From: Pseudoxanthomonas wuyuanensis
Lineage (GTDB): Bacteria > Pseudomonadota > Gammaproteobacteria > Xanthomonadales > Xanthomonadaceae
NCBI RefSeq assembly: GCF_900215535.1
Contig: NZ_OCND01000006.1
Coordinates: forward strand, 186,001 to 250,000
Reading direction: 5' to 3'
Length of the DNA: 64,000 nucleotides
Shown here: piece after piece, positions 54,738 through 63,138 of the stretch
Layout: each line of letters opens with the position of its first letter
How positions within the stretch are numbered: position 1 is the first letter of the stretch
The notes under the pieces: model-generated
Databases searched by the model: none
Seen by the model: only the letters and a program-made list of their open reading frames with translations
What the model was told of the DNA's origin: nothing
Program-made: the position numbers and the translations under genes

Positions 54738-55885
54738 ACACCGCATTCTGGCTGGCACTGGGCATGGTCGCCTTCACCTACCTGGGGTATCCCGCCGCCA
54801 TGGCATTGCTGGCCCGGCTGCGTCCGCGCCCGCTGCGGACGTCCGCGCATCTGCCGTCCATCGACGTGCTGCTGGTGGTGCACAACGGCGCGCAGCAGCT
54901 GCCCGCCAAGCTGGACAACCTGCTGGCGCTGGACTATCCGCCCGACCGGTTGCGGATCAACGTGGTCTGCGACGGCTGCAACGACGGCACCGATGCCATC
55001 GCGCGCCAGTACCCATCCGACCGCATCCGCGTATTGGCCTTCGCCGAACGGCGCGGCAAGTCCGCCTGCATCGGCAGCGCGCTGCCTTCGCTGAGCGCCG
55101 ATCTGGTGCTGTTCAACGACGTGCGCCAACGCATCGACACCGGCGCGGCCAAGGCGCTGGCCGCTGCGTTGTCCGACCCGCGGGTGGGCGCGGCCAGCGG
55201 CGAACTGATGCTGGAAGCCGACAACGGCTACGGCCGCGGCGTGGATGCCTACTGGCGCTACGAAAAGATGATCCGGCGGCTGGAAAGCGCCAGCGGTTCG
55301 CTGGTAGGCGCCACCGGCGCCTTGTACGCCGCGCGGCGCGATGCGATTGCGCCCGTGCCCGCCGGCGTGGTGCTGGACGACATGTGGATTCCGCTGGGCA
55401 TCGCCGCGGCCGGCTACCGGGTGGTGTTCGTACCGCAGGCGCTGGCATACGATCGCGCCACCGCCGATGCCGCTGCCGAAGAGCGCCGCAAGCGCCGCAC
55501 CCTGGCCGGCAACTACCAGTTGCTGCACCGCTGGCCGCAGCTGGCCATTCCCGGCGCCCATCCGCTGGCCCTGCGCCTGTGGGGACACAAGTGGCTGCGC
55601 CTGCTGGCGCCGTGGCTGCTGCTGCTGATGCTGCTGGCCAGCCTGTGGCTGGCGCTGCGCGGCAGCGCTTTTTACCAGTCGGTGCTGGCACTGCAACTGC
55701 TGGCCTACGCTGCGGCCGTTGTCGGCCTTCGCTGGCCGGCCGCCGCCACCCGGCTGCTGCCGGTGCGCCTTGCCGGCGCTTTCCTCAGCCTCAATACCAG
55801 CGCGATGTTGGCCCTGATGGACTATCTGAAGAATCCTCACGCCCACCTGTGGCAGACCACCCGGCTGGAGGACGTCCGGCGATGA
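54734..55885 (+). CDS. Membrane glycosyltransferase family 2
   Basis: 383 residues from GTG 54734 (GTGA overlap with the deacetylase stop). A TM helix at about 4-22 precedes the GT-A domain: SIDVLLVVHNGAQQLPAKLD, VVCDGCNDGTDAIA, the metal-site region LVLFNDVRQRID (the D-x-R-Q-R form common in this subgroup), GATGALYAARRDA, VLDDMWIPLGIA for the catalytic base, and RRKRRTLAGNYQLL for the R/QxxRW motif. Two or three C-terminal TM helices follow (about 290-350). It is similar to processive or lipid-linked sugar transferases of BcsA-like type. Confidence 0.88.
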   Translation: MNTAFWLALGMVAFTYLGYPAAMALLARLRPRPLRTSAHLPSIDVLLVVHNGAQQLPAKLDNLLALDYPPDRLRINVVCDGCNDGTDAIARQYPSDRIRVLAFAERRGKSACIGSALPSLSADLVLFNDVRQRIDTGAAKALAAALSDPRVGAASGELMLEADNGYGRGVDAYWRYEKMIRRLESASGSLVGATGALYAARRDAIAPVPAGVVLDDMWIPLGIAAAGYRVVFVPQALAYDRATADAAAEERRKRRTLAGNYQLLHRWPQLAIPGAHPLALRLWGHKWLRLLAPWLLLLMLLASLWLALRGSAFYQSVLALQLLAYAAAVVGLRWPAAATRLLPVRLAGAFLSLNTSAMLALMDYLKNPHAHLWQTTRLEDVRR

Positions 55886-57129
55886 ATTCTTCCTCGCCAA
55901 ACGATTCGCCCCGGCTGCAACGCGCGGTCTACGTGGTATCGCTGTTTCCGTGCTGGTCGGAAACCTTCATCGTGCGCGAGATCGATGCGCTGATCGAGAA
56001 CGGAGTGGATGTGCGCATCATCTCGCTGAAGCCGCCGTCGGAAACGCTGGTGCAGAACGATGCGGCCGCGCTGATGGAGCGGGTACGGCATCCGCGCTCG
56101 TTGGCGCATGCGTTGGGCGGCGCGGCCCAGGCGCTGCTGCTGCGGCCCAGCGCTGTGATCGGAAGCTTCTTCTCCATCCTGGCCGACAGCTGGCGCCGGC
56201 CCACGACCATGGTCAAGTCGCTGGCGGCCTGGCTGCGCGGCCTGGAACACGTCGGCTGGCTGCGCCGGTTCGATCCGCAGATCATCCATGCCCACTGGGC
56301 CACCTACCCGTCCACGGCGGCATGGGCGCTGGGCCGGGTGCTGCAGCGCCCCTTCAGTTTCACCTGCCATGCGCACGACATCTTCATCGAGCGCCAGCTG
56401 ATTGCGCGCAAGATCGAAGACGCGGCGCTGGCGGTGACGATTTCCCGCTTCAATGTCGGCTGGCTGAGCGAGCGCGAAACGCCGCTGGCGCAGAGCAAGC
56501 TGAAGATCGTGCATTGCGGCGTGGACATGGGCAAGACCGCATGGACCCCGGACGGCCGCGACGGCCGCTGCATTCTTGCGGTCGGGCGGCTGGATCCGAT
56601 CAAGGGCTTCGCCACGCTGGTGGAAGCGCTGGCGCTGTTGAAGCAGCGCGGCGTTGAATTCCAGTGCCGCTTGCTGGGTTCCGGGCCACTGGCGGCGGAA
56701 CTGCGGCAACTGGCGCAGCTGCGCGGCGTCGCCGAGCGCATCGAGTTCGCCGGCGCCCAGCCGCAGGACGTGGTGCGCCGCTGGATGAGCGAGGCGGGCT
56801 TGTTCGTGATGCCCTCCGAAGTGGCCGAGGACGGCAACCGCGACGGCATTCCGGTGGCGCTGATGGAGGCCATGGCCAGCGGCTGCCCGGTGGTCAGCAC
56901 GCGCGTTTCCGGCATCCCCGAGCTGATAGGCGATGGCTGCGATGGCCTGCTGGTGGACCCCCGCCAACCGGAAGCGCTGGCCGATGCGATGCAGCGGCTG
57001 CTGCAGGACGATGATCTGCGCCGGCGCGTGAGCGCCGGTGCGCGCGCCAGGATCGAGAGCGAATTCGATGCGCGCAAGGAAAGCCGCAGACTGCAGGGCT
57101 ATATGGAGGCTGTTGCCGATGTCCGTTAA
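55882..57129 (+). CDS. Glycosyltransferase family 4 (first)
   Basis: 415-residue GT-B enzyme. The N-terminal half has SLFPCWSETFIVREIDAL, IIHAHWATYPSTAAWAL and FTCHAHDIFI, typical of the GT4 group near WcaL/AmsK. The C-terminal half has ILAVGRLDPIKGFATLVEAL, the nucleotide-sugar EX7E segment DGIPVALMEAMASGCPVVST and SGIPELIGDGCDGLLVDP. It transfers a sugar from a nucleotide donor to the growing repeat unit. It starts inside the previous stop (ATGA) and ends 11 bp past the start of the next gene. Confidence 0.9.
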   Translation: MNSSSPNDSPRLQRAVYVVSLFPCWSETFIVREIDALIENGVDVRIISLKPPSETLVQNDAAALMERVRHPRSLAHALGGAAQALLLRPSAVIGSFFSILADSWRRPTTMVKSLAAWLRGLEHVGWLRRFDPQIIHAHWATYPSTAAWALGRVLQRPFSFTCHAHDIFIERQLIARKIEDAALAVTISRFNVGWLSERETPLAQSKLKIVHCGVDMGKTAWTPDGRDGRCILAVGRLDPIKGFATLVEALALLKQRGVEFQCRLLGSGPLAAELRQLAQLRGVAERIEFAGAQPQDVVRRWMSEAGLFVMPSEVAEDGNRDGIPVALMEAMASGCPVVSTRVSGIPELIGDGCDGLLVDPRQPEALADAMQRLLQDDDLRRRVSAGARARIESEFDARKESRRLQGYMEAVADVR

Positions 57130-58294
57130 AAAGCTCCTGGTGGTGACCGACGAGATGGAAGTGGGCGGCAGCCAGCGCCAGATCGCCTACCTGCTGGGCG
57201 GGCTGGACCGTTCGCGCTGGAAGCCGGAACTGCTGTTCTTCCGCAACGAATCGTTCCTGGTCAAGGATCTGCGCGCACAGGGAATCACCGTGCATCACCT
57301 GCCCAAGAACGGACGTCTGGACCTGCGCTTCGTCTGGCGCTACGCGGCGCTGCTGCGGCGGCAGCGCTACGACCTGGTGCACGCGTTTTCGCTGACGGCC
57401 GAACTGTGGACCCTCATCGCCGGCCTGCTGGTGCGCCGTCCCACGCCGCTGGTGTCGTCGGTGCGCGGGCTGTATCTGAACGAACCGGAATGGTTCTGGC
57501 GCATCAAGCGTTTCATCATCGGCCGCAGCGCGGCGGTGATCGCCAATGCGCGTGCCGGCGCGGCCGCGGCGGCGCGGCGCGCCGGCGTGGCACTGGCGCG
57601 TTTCGATGTGGTGCCCAACGGCATTCTTCCCATCCCGCCGCTGCCGCCGGGCGAGCGCGACATCCTGCGCCAGGCCGTGGGCGCGCCGGCCGGGCGCAGT
57701 TTCGGACTGTTCGTCGGGCGCCTGGTCATGCACAAGAACCTGGCCTGCCTGATGCGCGCGATGGCCGCCTTGCCGCCCGCGCAGCGGCCGTGGATTGCGC
57801 TGGCCGGCAACGGTCCGTTGCGCGGGGAAATCGAAGCGATGCGGGAAGCGGCCGGTCTTGCCGACGATGTGCGTTTTCTCGGCGAACGTACCGATGCCAC
57901 CAATCTGATGAAAGCCGCCGATTTCCTGGTACTGCCCTCTTCCTACGAAGGCATGTCCAACGTGCTGATGGAAGCCATGACGGTCGGCTGCCCGGTGGTG
58001 GCCTCCGACGTCGGCGGCAATCCCGAACTGGTCGAAGACGGCGTCACCGGCCTGCTGTTCCGCAACGACGACGATGGCGCGCTGGCGGCGCAGTTGCAGC
58101 GCATCGCCGGCGATGCGGCGCTGCGGGCACGGTTTTCCGCCGAAGCGGCGCAGCGCACCCGCACCCGCTACTCGGTGGCCAATCTGGTCGCTTCCACCAT
58201 GGCCGTCTACGACCGCTGCCTGACGGCGACGTCGTCGCGCCGCACAATGGCCGCATCGGCCATCGTGCCTACTCACTCGGGCAAAGACGCATGA
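57119..58294 (+). CDS. Glycosyltransferase family 4 (second)
   Basis: 391 residues. MSVKKLLVVTDEMEVGGSQ opens the domain, with the glycine-rich donor-side loop EVGGSQRQIAYLL; VHAFSLTAELWTL, SSVRGLYLNEP, VVPNGI and FVGRLVMHKNLACLMRAM follow. The EX7E motif is in SSYEGMSNVLMEAMTVGCPVV and is followed by GGNPELVEDGVTGLLF. It is a GT-B retaining transferase. It overlaps the preceding gene by 11 bp and the following gene by four bases; GGAGG stands ten bases before its ATG. Confidence 0.9.
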   Translation: MSVKKLLVVTDEMEVGGSQRQIAYLLGGLDRSRWKPELLFFRNESFLVKDLRAQGITVHHLPKNGRLDLRFVWRYAALLRRQRYDLVHAFSLTAELWTLIAGLLVRRPTPLVSSVRGLYLNEPEWFWRIKRFIIGRSAAVIANARAGAAAAARRAGVALARFDVVPNGILPIPPLPPGERDILRQAVGAPAGRSFGLFVGRLVMHKNLACLMRAMAALPPAQRPWIALAGNGPLRGEIEAMREAAGLADDVRFLGERTDATNLMKAADFLVLPSSYEGMSNVLMEAMTVGCPVVASDVGGNPELVEDGVTGLLFRNDDDGALAAQLQRIAGDAALRARFSAEAAQRTRTRYSVANLVASTMAVYDRCLTATSSRRTMAASAIVPTHSGKDA

Positions 58295-60081
58295 CCCTGG
58301 CAGCCGCCGTCCGTAGCGATTTCATCCTGGCCGGTGGGCCGCAGGCCGCGCAATGGCTGGCGCGGCGGCAGGATTTCCGCCTGCACGGCGATCACGGCGG
58401 GCGGCTGCATCTGGCCGTGCGCGGCATGCCCCAGCAGGGCGCAACCGCCTCCGGCGGCCGCTGGCTGGCGCTGGCCGATCTGATCGAAGGCCGGTTGGAA
58501 GACGCGGCCGGCGATGCGGACGGATTTCCGCAGAAGCGCTGGCGCGGCCGCTTCGCCTACGCCGACTGGCGCGACGACAGCGACGCGATACGGGTATTCA
58601 CCGACCACTTCGGCTCGCTGCCGCTGTACTGGTACCAGCGCGATGGCCACTACGCGGTGGCTTCGGATCTGCGCCTGCTGCTGGATGCCCCGGGCGTGCG
58701 CCGGGAACCGGATCCGACCGCGGTCTACCACTATCTCAACTTCACCTGCATCCCCGCCCCGCTGACCATCTGCCGCGACATCCAGCGGGTGGAGCCCGGC
58801 ACCCGGCTCACCCTGGGCGCCGCCGGCAATCGCTGCGAGCGCTACTACCTGCCCGAGTACCCGGCCGATCTGCATGGCAGCGACGCGCAACTGGCCGGCG
58901 AGTTGCGCGAGCGCATCATCGCCACGGTGCAGGATTTCCGTCCGCATGCGGACGAAGGCTGGGGCTGCTTTCTCAGCGGCGGCACCGACAGCAGCAGCAT
59001 CGTCAGCATCCTGGCCCGCCAGGGCGGCGCGCAGGTGCAGAGCTGTTCGATCGGTTTCCCCGAGGCCGGCTACGACGAACTCGATTTCGCCCGCCTGGCC
59101 GGCGAAGCCTGCGGCGCCCGCCCGCACCTGGCGCAGGTCGACCACCATCGCGCGCTGGGGCTGCTGGATTCGGTGATCGAAGCCTACGACCAGCCGTTCG
59201 GCAATGCCTCGGCGGTGCCTACCCTGGCCTGCGCGGAGCTTGGCCACAGCCACCGCTTCTCGTTGATGCTTGGCGGCGATGGCGGCGACGAGATCTTCGG
59301 CGGCAACCAGCGTTATGCCAAGGACAAGGTGATGGAAACCTTCTACGGGCTTCCTTCGCCGCTGAAGGCGGCCGCGCGCGCGCTCGGCAATGCGGTGGGC
59401 GGCGGCAACAACCACCTGCTCAACCGGGTACGCAATTTCACCCGTCGTGCATCGCTACCCAATCCGGACCGCTTCTACACCGACGACTCGTTCGCCTCGG
59501 ACTACTACGACGAACTGCTGACGCCCGAACTGCGCCGCCAGGTCGGCCGCGACGCGTCGCTGGAGTTCATGCGCGGGCTGTACGCCACCGGTTCGGCAGC
59601 CGAGCCGCTGCACCGGATCATGCGCCTGGATCTGCTGATGGCCATCGCCCAGAACGATCTGGTCAAGGTCCATCGCGCCTGCAAGCAGCACGGGGTCTCG
59701 GCGCGCTTTCCGTACCTGGACCCGGCCCTGGTCGAATACTGCGGACGGCTGGCGGCCAACTACAAGGTGCGCGGGCTGAACAAGCGCTTCCTGTTCAAGC
59801 AGGCGATGGCCGACATCCTGCCGCAGGAAATCCTGCGCAAGCGCAAGCAGGGTTTCGGGCTGCCGATCGCCATCTGGATGAAGGATGACGCCGCGCTGCA
59901 GGCGCGCGTCCGCGATGTCCTGCTGGATGAGCGCACCCGCCAGCGCGGCTGGGTCAATCCGGAATTCATCGAACAGCTGGTGGAACTGCACATGGCCGGC
60001 GGCTGGGATCACTCCAATGCGATCTGGCAGCTGCTGGTGCTGGAACTGTGGATGAGGAGCCATATGGATGCCCCCCGTTGA
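58291..60081 (+). CDS. Asparagine synthetase-like protein without glutaminase cysteine
   Basis: 596 residues. The synthetase (PP-loop) domain is intact: GCFLSGGTDSSSIVSIL at 226-242, CSIGFPEAGYDELDFA, LMLGGDGGDEIFGG and RKRKQGFGLPIAIW. The first ~190 residues have the shape of the class II glutaminase domain (RWRGRFAYADW, HFGSLPLYWY, VASDLRLLL), but the protein begins MTLAAAVRSDF. There is no cysteine at position 2 and no RG-P-D segment, so glutamine hydrolysis is unlikely. It may use ammonia, another amine, or the amide from its AsnB neighbour to amidate a sugar uronate. It lies between GT4 genes in the EPS operon. Confidence 0.85.
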   Translation: MTLAAAVRSDFILAGGPQAAQWLARRQDFRLHGDHGGRLHLAVRGMPQQGATASGGRWLALADLIEGRLEDAAGDADGFPQKRWRGRFAYADWRDDSDAIRVFTDHFGSLPLYWYQRDGHYAVASDLRLLLDAPGVRREPDPTAVYHYLNFTCIPAPLTICRDIQRVEPGTRLTLGAAGNRCERYYLPEYPADLHGSDAQLAGELRERIIATVQDFRPHADEGWGCFLSGGTDSSSIVSILARQGGAQVQSCSIGFPEAGYDELDFARLAGEACGARPHLAQVDHHRALGLLDSVIEAYDQPFGNASAVPTLACAELGHSHRFSLMLGGDGGDEIFGGNQRYAKDKVMETFYGLPSPLKAAARALGNAVGGGNNHLLNRVRNFTRRASLPNPDRFYTDDSFASDYYDELLTPELRRQVGRDASLEFMRGLYATGSAAEPLHRIMRLDLLMAIAQNDLVKVHRACKQHGVSARFPYLDPALVEYCGRLAANYKVRGLNKRFLFKQAMADILPQEILRKRKQGFGLPIAIWMKDDAALQARVRDVLLDERTRQRGWVNPEFIEQLVELHMAGGWDHSNAIWQLLVLELWMRSHMDAPR

Positions 60082-61252
60082 GCCGCGACCGATGCGCATC
60101 CTGATGGTGCTGGAAGCCGCCTATCCTGCGCTGCGCGGCGGCGGCGCCGAGGCGCAGGTGCGCACGCTGGCGCGCGCGCTGCGCGCGCGCGGCCAGCGCG
60201 TGACGATAGTGGCGCCGCGGCTGAATCATGGCCTGCAGCAGAAGATATCGCGGGTGGACGGAGTGCCGGTATGTCGGTTGATCTATCCGCGCATCCGCTT
60301 GCTGGCCGGGCCGCTGATGTGGCTGGCGATGATGCGTTTCCTGTATGCGCGCCGGCACCGCTACGATGCCTGGCATGTGCATATCGCCCACCAGCTGGCC
60401 GCCATCTGCGCGCTGTTCGGACGCTGGCTGGACAAGCCGGTGCTGATCAAGGTGTCCGGCTGGTGGGAGCTGGAAAAAGGCACCCTGGCCGCCAACGCCG
60501 GCCCGGTCAACCGCCTGGCGTACTGGTGCCTGCGCCATGCCGGACGCTGGCAGGCCATCAGCCAGCGCATCGCCGCCACGCTGGCCGCGCGCGGCATTCC
60601 TGCTTCGCGCATCGCCGCCGTTCCCAATGCGGTCGACACGGCGCGCTTTGCCGGTATCCATCGCGCCGATGATGCCCTGACCCGGTTCGTCTTCATCGGG
60701 CGCCTGGAGGCGGAAAAAGGCCTGCCGGCATTGCTGGATGCCTTCGCCGCCATCGCTCCCATGCACCCCGGCGCCAGTCTGCTGCTGGTCGGCAGCGGCT
60801 CGCTGGAAAAAGCCTTGAAAGCCACTGCGGCGCGGCTGGACATCGGCGACCGGGTGAGCTTTGCCGGACATTGCGACGACATCGAAACGCAACTGGCCGC
60901 CGGCAATATCGGCGTGCTGTGTTCGCGCATCGAAGGCCTGTCCAACACCTTGCTGGAATCGATGGCCTCCGGCCTGCCGATGGTCGCCAGCCGCATCAGC
61001 GGCAATGAGGACTTCGTGCGCGATGGCGAGAACGGCTGGCTGTACGATGCCGACGACAGCGCCGGCCTGGCGCGCGCGCTCAGCGCCGCCGCCGCGCTTA
61101 CCCCGCAGCAGCGCCGCGCGATGGGCGACCGCGCCCGCGCCACCGTCCTGCGCATGGCCGGACTGGAACAGGTGCTGACCAGCCTGCTGCAGCTGTATCA
61201 ACGCGAGGAGCGGACAGTTCCGCATGCGCAAGTTTCCAAGCGGAGCGCCTGA
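60068..61252 (+). CDS. Glycosyltransferase family 4 (third)
   Basis: 394 residues from ATG 60068, which has GAGGAG eight bases upstream; an in-frame ATG at 60092 is the alternative. The sequence shows MVLEAAYPALRGGGAEAQVRT, WHVHIAHQLAAICALFG, VPNAVDTARF and FIGRLEAEKGLPALLDAF. EX7E lies in RIEGLSNTLLESMASGLPMV, followed by SGNEDFVRDGENGWLY. It is a GT-B family enzyme for the repeat unit. It overlaps the previous gene by 14 bp, and the asnB start follows after 3 bp. Confidence 0.9.
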   Translation: MPPVEPRPMRILMVLEAAYPALRGGGAEAQVRTLARALRARGQRVTIVAPRLNHGLQQKISRVDGVPVCRLIYPRIRLLAGPLMWLAMMRFLYARRHRYDAWHVHIAHQLAAICALFGRWLDKPVLIKVSGWWELEKGTLAANAGPVNRLAYWCLRHAGRWQAISQRIAATLAARGIPASRIAAVPNAVDTARFAGIHRADDALTRFVFIGRLEAEKGLPALLDAFAAIAPMHPGASLLLVGSGSLEKALKATAARLDIGDRVSFAGHCDDIETQLAAGNIGVLCSRIEGLSNTLLESMASGLPMVASRISGNEDFVRDGENGWLYDADDSAGLARALSAAAALTPQQRRAMGDRARATVLRMAGLEQVLTSLLQLYQREERTVPHAQVSKRSA

Positions 61253-61255
61253 ACC

Positions 61256-63136
61256 ATGTGCGGAATAGCCGGACTCGTAGTCGCTCCCGGGCAGGCAGCT
61301 CCTTCTGCCGAGCTCGGCCGCCGCATGAATGCGGTGATCCATCACCGCGGCCCGGACGACGAAGGCCTGCACAGCGACGATCGCGCGTTGCTGGGCATGC
61401 GCCGGCTGTCGATCATCGACGTCGAAGGCGGCCATCAGCCGCTGTACGGCGCCGAGCGCCAGGTCTGCCTGGTCTTCAACGGCGAGATCTACAACTTCCG
61501 CGAACTGCGCCAGGGCCTGGAAAAGGACGGCCATGTCTTCGCCACCCACAGCGATACCGAAGTCATCCTGCAGGCCTATCTGCGCGACGGCGTGGAGGCC
61601 TTCGCCAAGCTCGACGGCATGTTCGGCATCGCCATCTGGGACCGGCGCACGCAGGAACTGATCCTGGCGCGCGATCGCTTCGGCGAAAAACCGCTGTACT
61701 ACGCCGTCGATGCGCAGCGCCTGTTGTTCGGTTCCGAACTCAAGTCGCTGCTGCAATCGGCCGACTGTCCGCGCGCGGTCGACTCCGATGCGTTGCGCGC
61801 CTATCTGGCCTATGGCTATGTGCCGGCGCCGGGCAGCATCTTCCAGGGCGTGCGCAAGTTGCCGCCGGCGCATTATCTGCGCTACCGCGACGGCCAGGTC
61901 AGCCTGCACCGCTACTGGCGGCCGTCGCTGGCGCACAAGACTGCGCTGAGCGAAGCCGAGGCTGGCGAGCGTCTGGAGGAACTGCTGGACCGCGCGGTCG
62001 CCAGCCGGCTGGTGTCGGACGTGCCGTTCGGCGCGTTCCTCAGCGGCGGCCTGGATTCGAGCACGGTGGTCGCGCTGATGGCCCGCCATCTGGCGCAACC
62101 GGTCAAGACCTTCACCATCGGCTTCAAGGAGGCGGCCTACAGCGAGCTGGACGATGCGCGCCGGGTCGCCAGCCATCTTGGCACCGAGCACCATGAACTG
62201 GTGGTCGAACCCGATGCGGTATCGCTGCTGGAAAAACTGGTCTGGCATTTCGACGAACCGTTCGCCGATTCCTCCGCGGTGCCGACCTTTCTGGTGTCGG
62301 AACTGGCCGGCAAGCATGTGAAGATGGTGCTGACCGGCGATGGCGGCGACGAGCTGTTCGGCGGCTACGACCGCTACCTGCGGCTGATGAAACTGGAGCG
62401 CCTGGGCAGTCTGCGCAAGCCCGTCGCCGGCCTGCTCACGGCCGCCGGCGCGATGCTGCCCAATCCCTACGGCGAGCGCCTGGCGCGGGTGGGCGAACGC
62501 CTGCGGCTGCCGTTCCAGGAGCGCTATCTCAGCGGCGTGGCGGTGATGCGCGCCGACATCGCCCAGCGCCTGCGCGCGCAGGCCGGCGGCAGCGCTCACT
62601 TCGATCTGCCCGCCCTGCATGAAGCCGGCAGCGACCTGGGCGCGGGCGATTCGGCGCTGGATCGCGCGGTAGCCATCGATCTGCAGAGCTATCTGCCCGA
62701 CGACATCCTGGTCAAGCTGGACCGGATGGCGATGGCGGCATCGCTGGAAGGGCGTTCGCCGTTCCTGCAGCCGGATTTGGCCGAGTTCGCGCTCAGCCTG
62801 CCGGAGAGCTATCGCGTCCGCGGCGGCCGCGGCAAGCACCTGCTGCGCGAAGTCGCCGCCAAATGGCTGCCGCCGCGCGCCATCAGCAAACCCAAGCAGG
62901 GTTTCGCAATACCGCTGGCGCAATGGCTGCGCGGCCCGCTGCGCGATCTGGCCGCCGACACGTTCGCCAGCCGGCCATTCCGCGAGCGCGGGCTGATCGA
63001 CGCGCAGGCGGCGACGACGCTGCTGGACGAACATGTGTCCGGCCGCGTCGACCGCAGCGAAGCGCTGTGGCAGACGCTGTGCCTGGAGCTGTGGGCGCAG
63101 CGCTTCCTCAATGCGACGGCGCCGCGGGAGCGCTGA
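61256..63136 (+). CDS. asnB: Asparagine synthetase (glutamine-hydrolysing), AsnB type
   Basis: 626 residues with both domains complete. MCGIAGLVV exposes the glutaminase nucleophile C2 after Met removal; HHRGPDDEG, NGEIYNFRELR and LDGMFGIAIWD complete the class II amidotransferase domain. The ATP site is FGAFLSGGLDSSTVVALMA with GDGGDELFGGYDRYL. Homologues encoded in polysaccharide clusters are thought to amidate uronic acids or related sugars instead of making asparagine; the upstream 6-dehydrogenase would supply such a carboxylate. It is paired with a glutaminase-deficient paralogue two genes upstream. Confidence 0.92.
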   Translation: MCGIAGLVVAPGQAAPSAELGRRMNAVIHHRGPDDEGLHSDDRALLGMRRLSIIDVEGGHQPLYGAERQVCLVFNGEIYNFRELRQGLEKDGHVFATHSDTEVILQAYLRDGVEAFAKLDGMFGIAIWDRRTQELILARDRFGEKPLYYAVDAQRLLFGSELKSLLQSADCPRAVDSDALRAYLAYGYVPAPGSIFQGVRKLPPAHYLRYRDGQVSLHRYWRPSLAHKTALSEAEAGERLEELLDRAVASRLVSDVPFGAFLSGGLDSSTVVALMARHLAQPVKTFTIGFKEAAYSELDDARRVASHLGTEHHELVVEPDAVSLLEKLVWHFDEPFADSSAVPTFLVSELAGKHVKMVLTGDGGDELFGGYDRYLRLMKLERLGSLRKPVAGLLTAAGAMLPNPYGERLARVGERLRLPFQERYLSGVAVMRADIAQRLRAQAGGSAHFDLPALHEAGSDLGAGDSALDRAVAIDLQSYLPDDILVKLDRMAMAASLEGRSPFLQPDLAEFALSLPESYRVRGGRGKHLLREVAAKWLPPRAISKPKQGFAIPLAQWLRGPLRDLAADTFASRPFRERGLIDAQAATTLLDEHVSGRVDRSEALWQTLCLELWAQRFLNATAPRER

Positions 63137-63138
63137 CC

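Noticed and set aside
59966..63034. 1022-codon open frame antisense to asnB and the third GT4
   Set aside because: The sequence is Gln/Arg/Ala-rich low-information text typical of antisense frames; the sense genes carry complete, recognised families.
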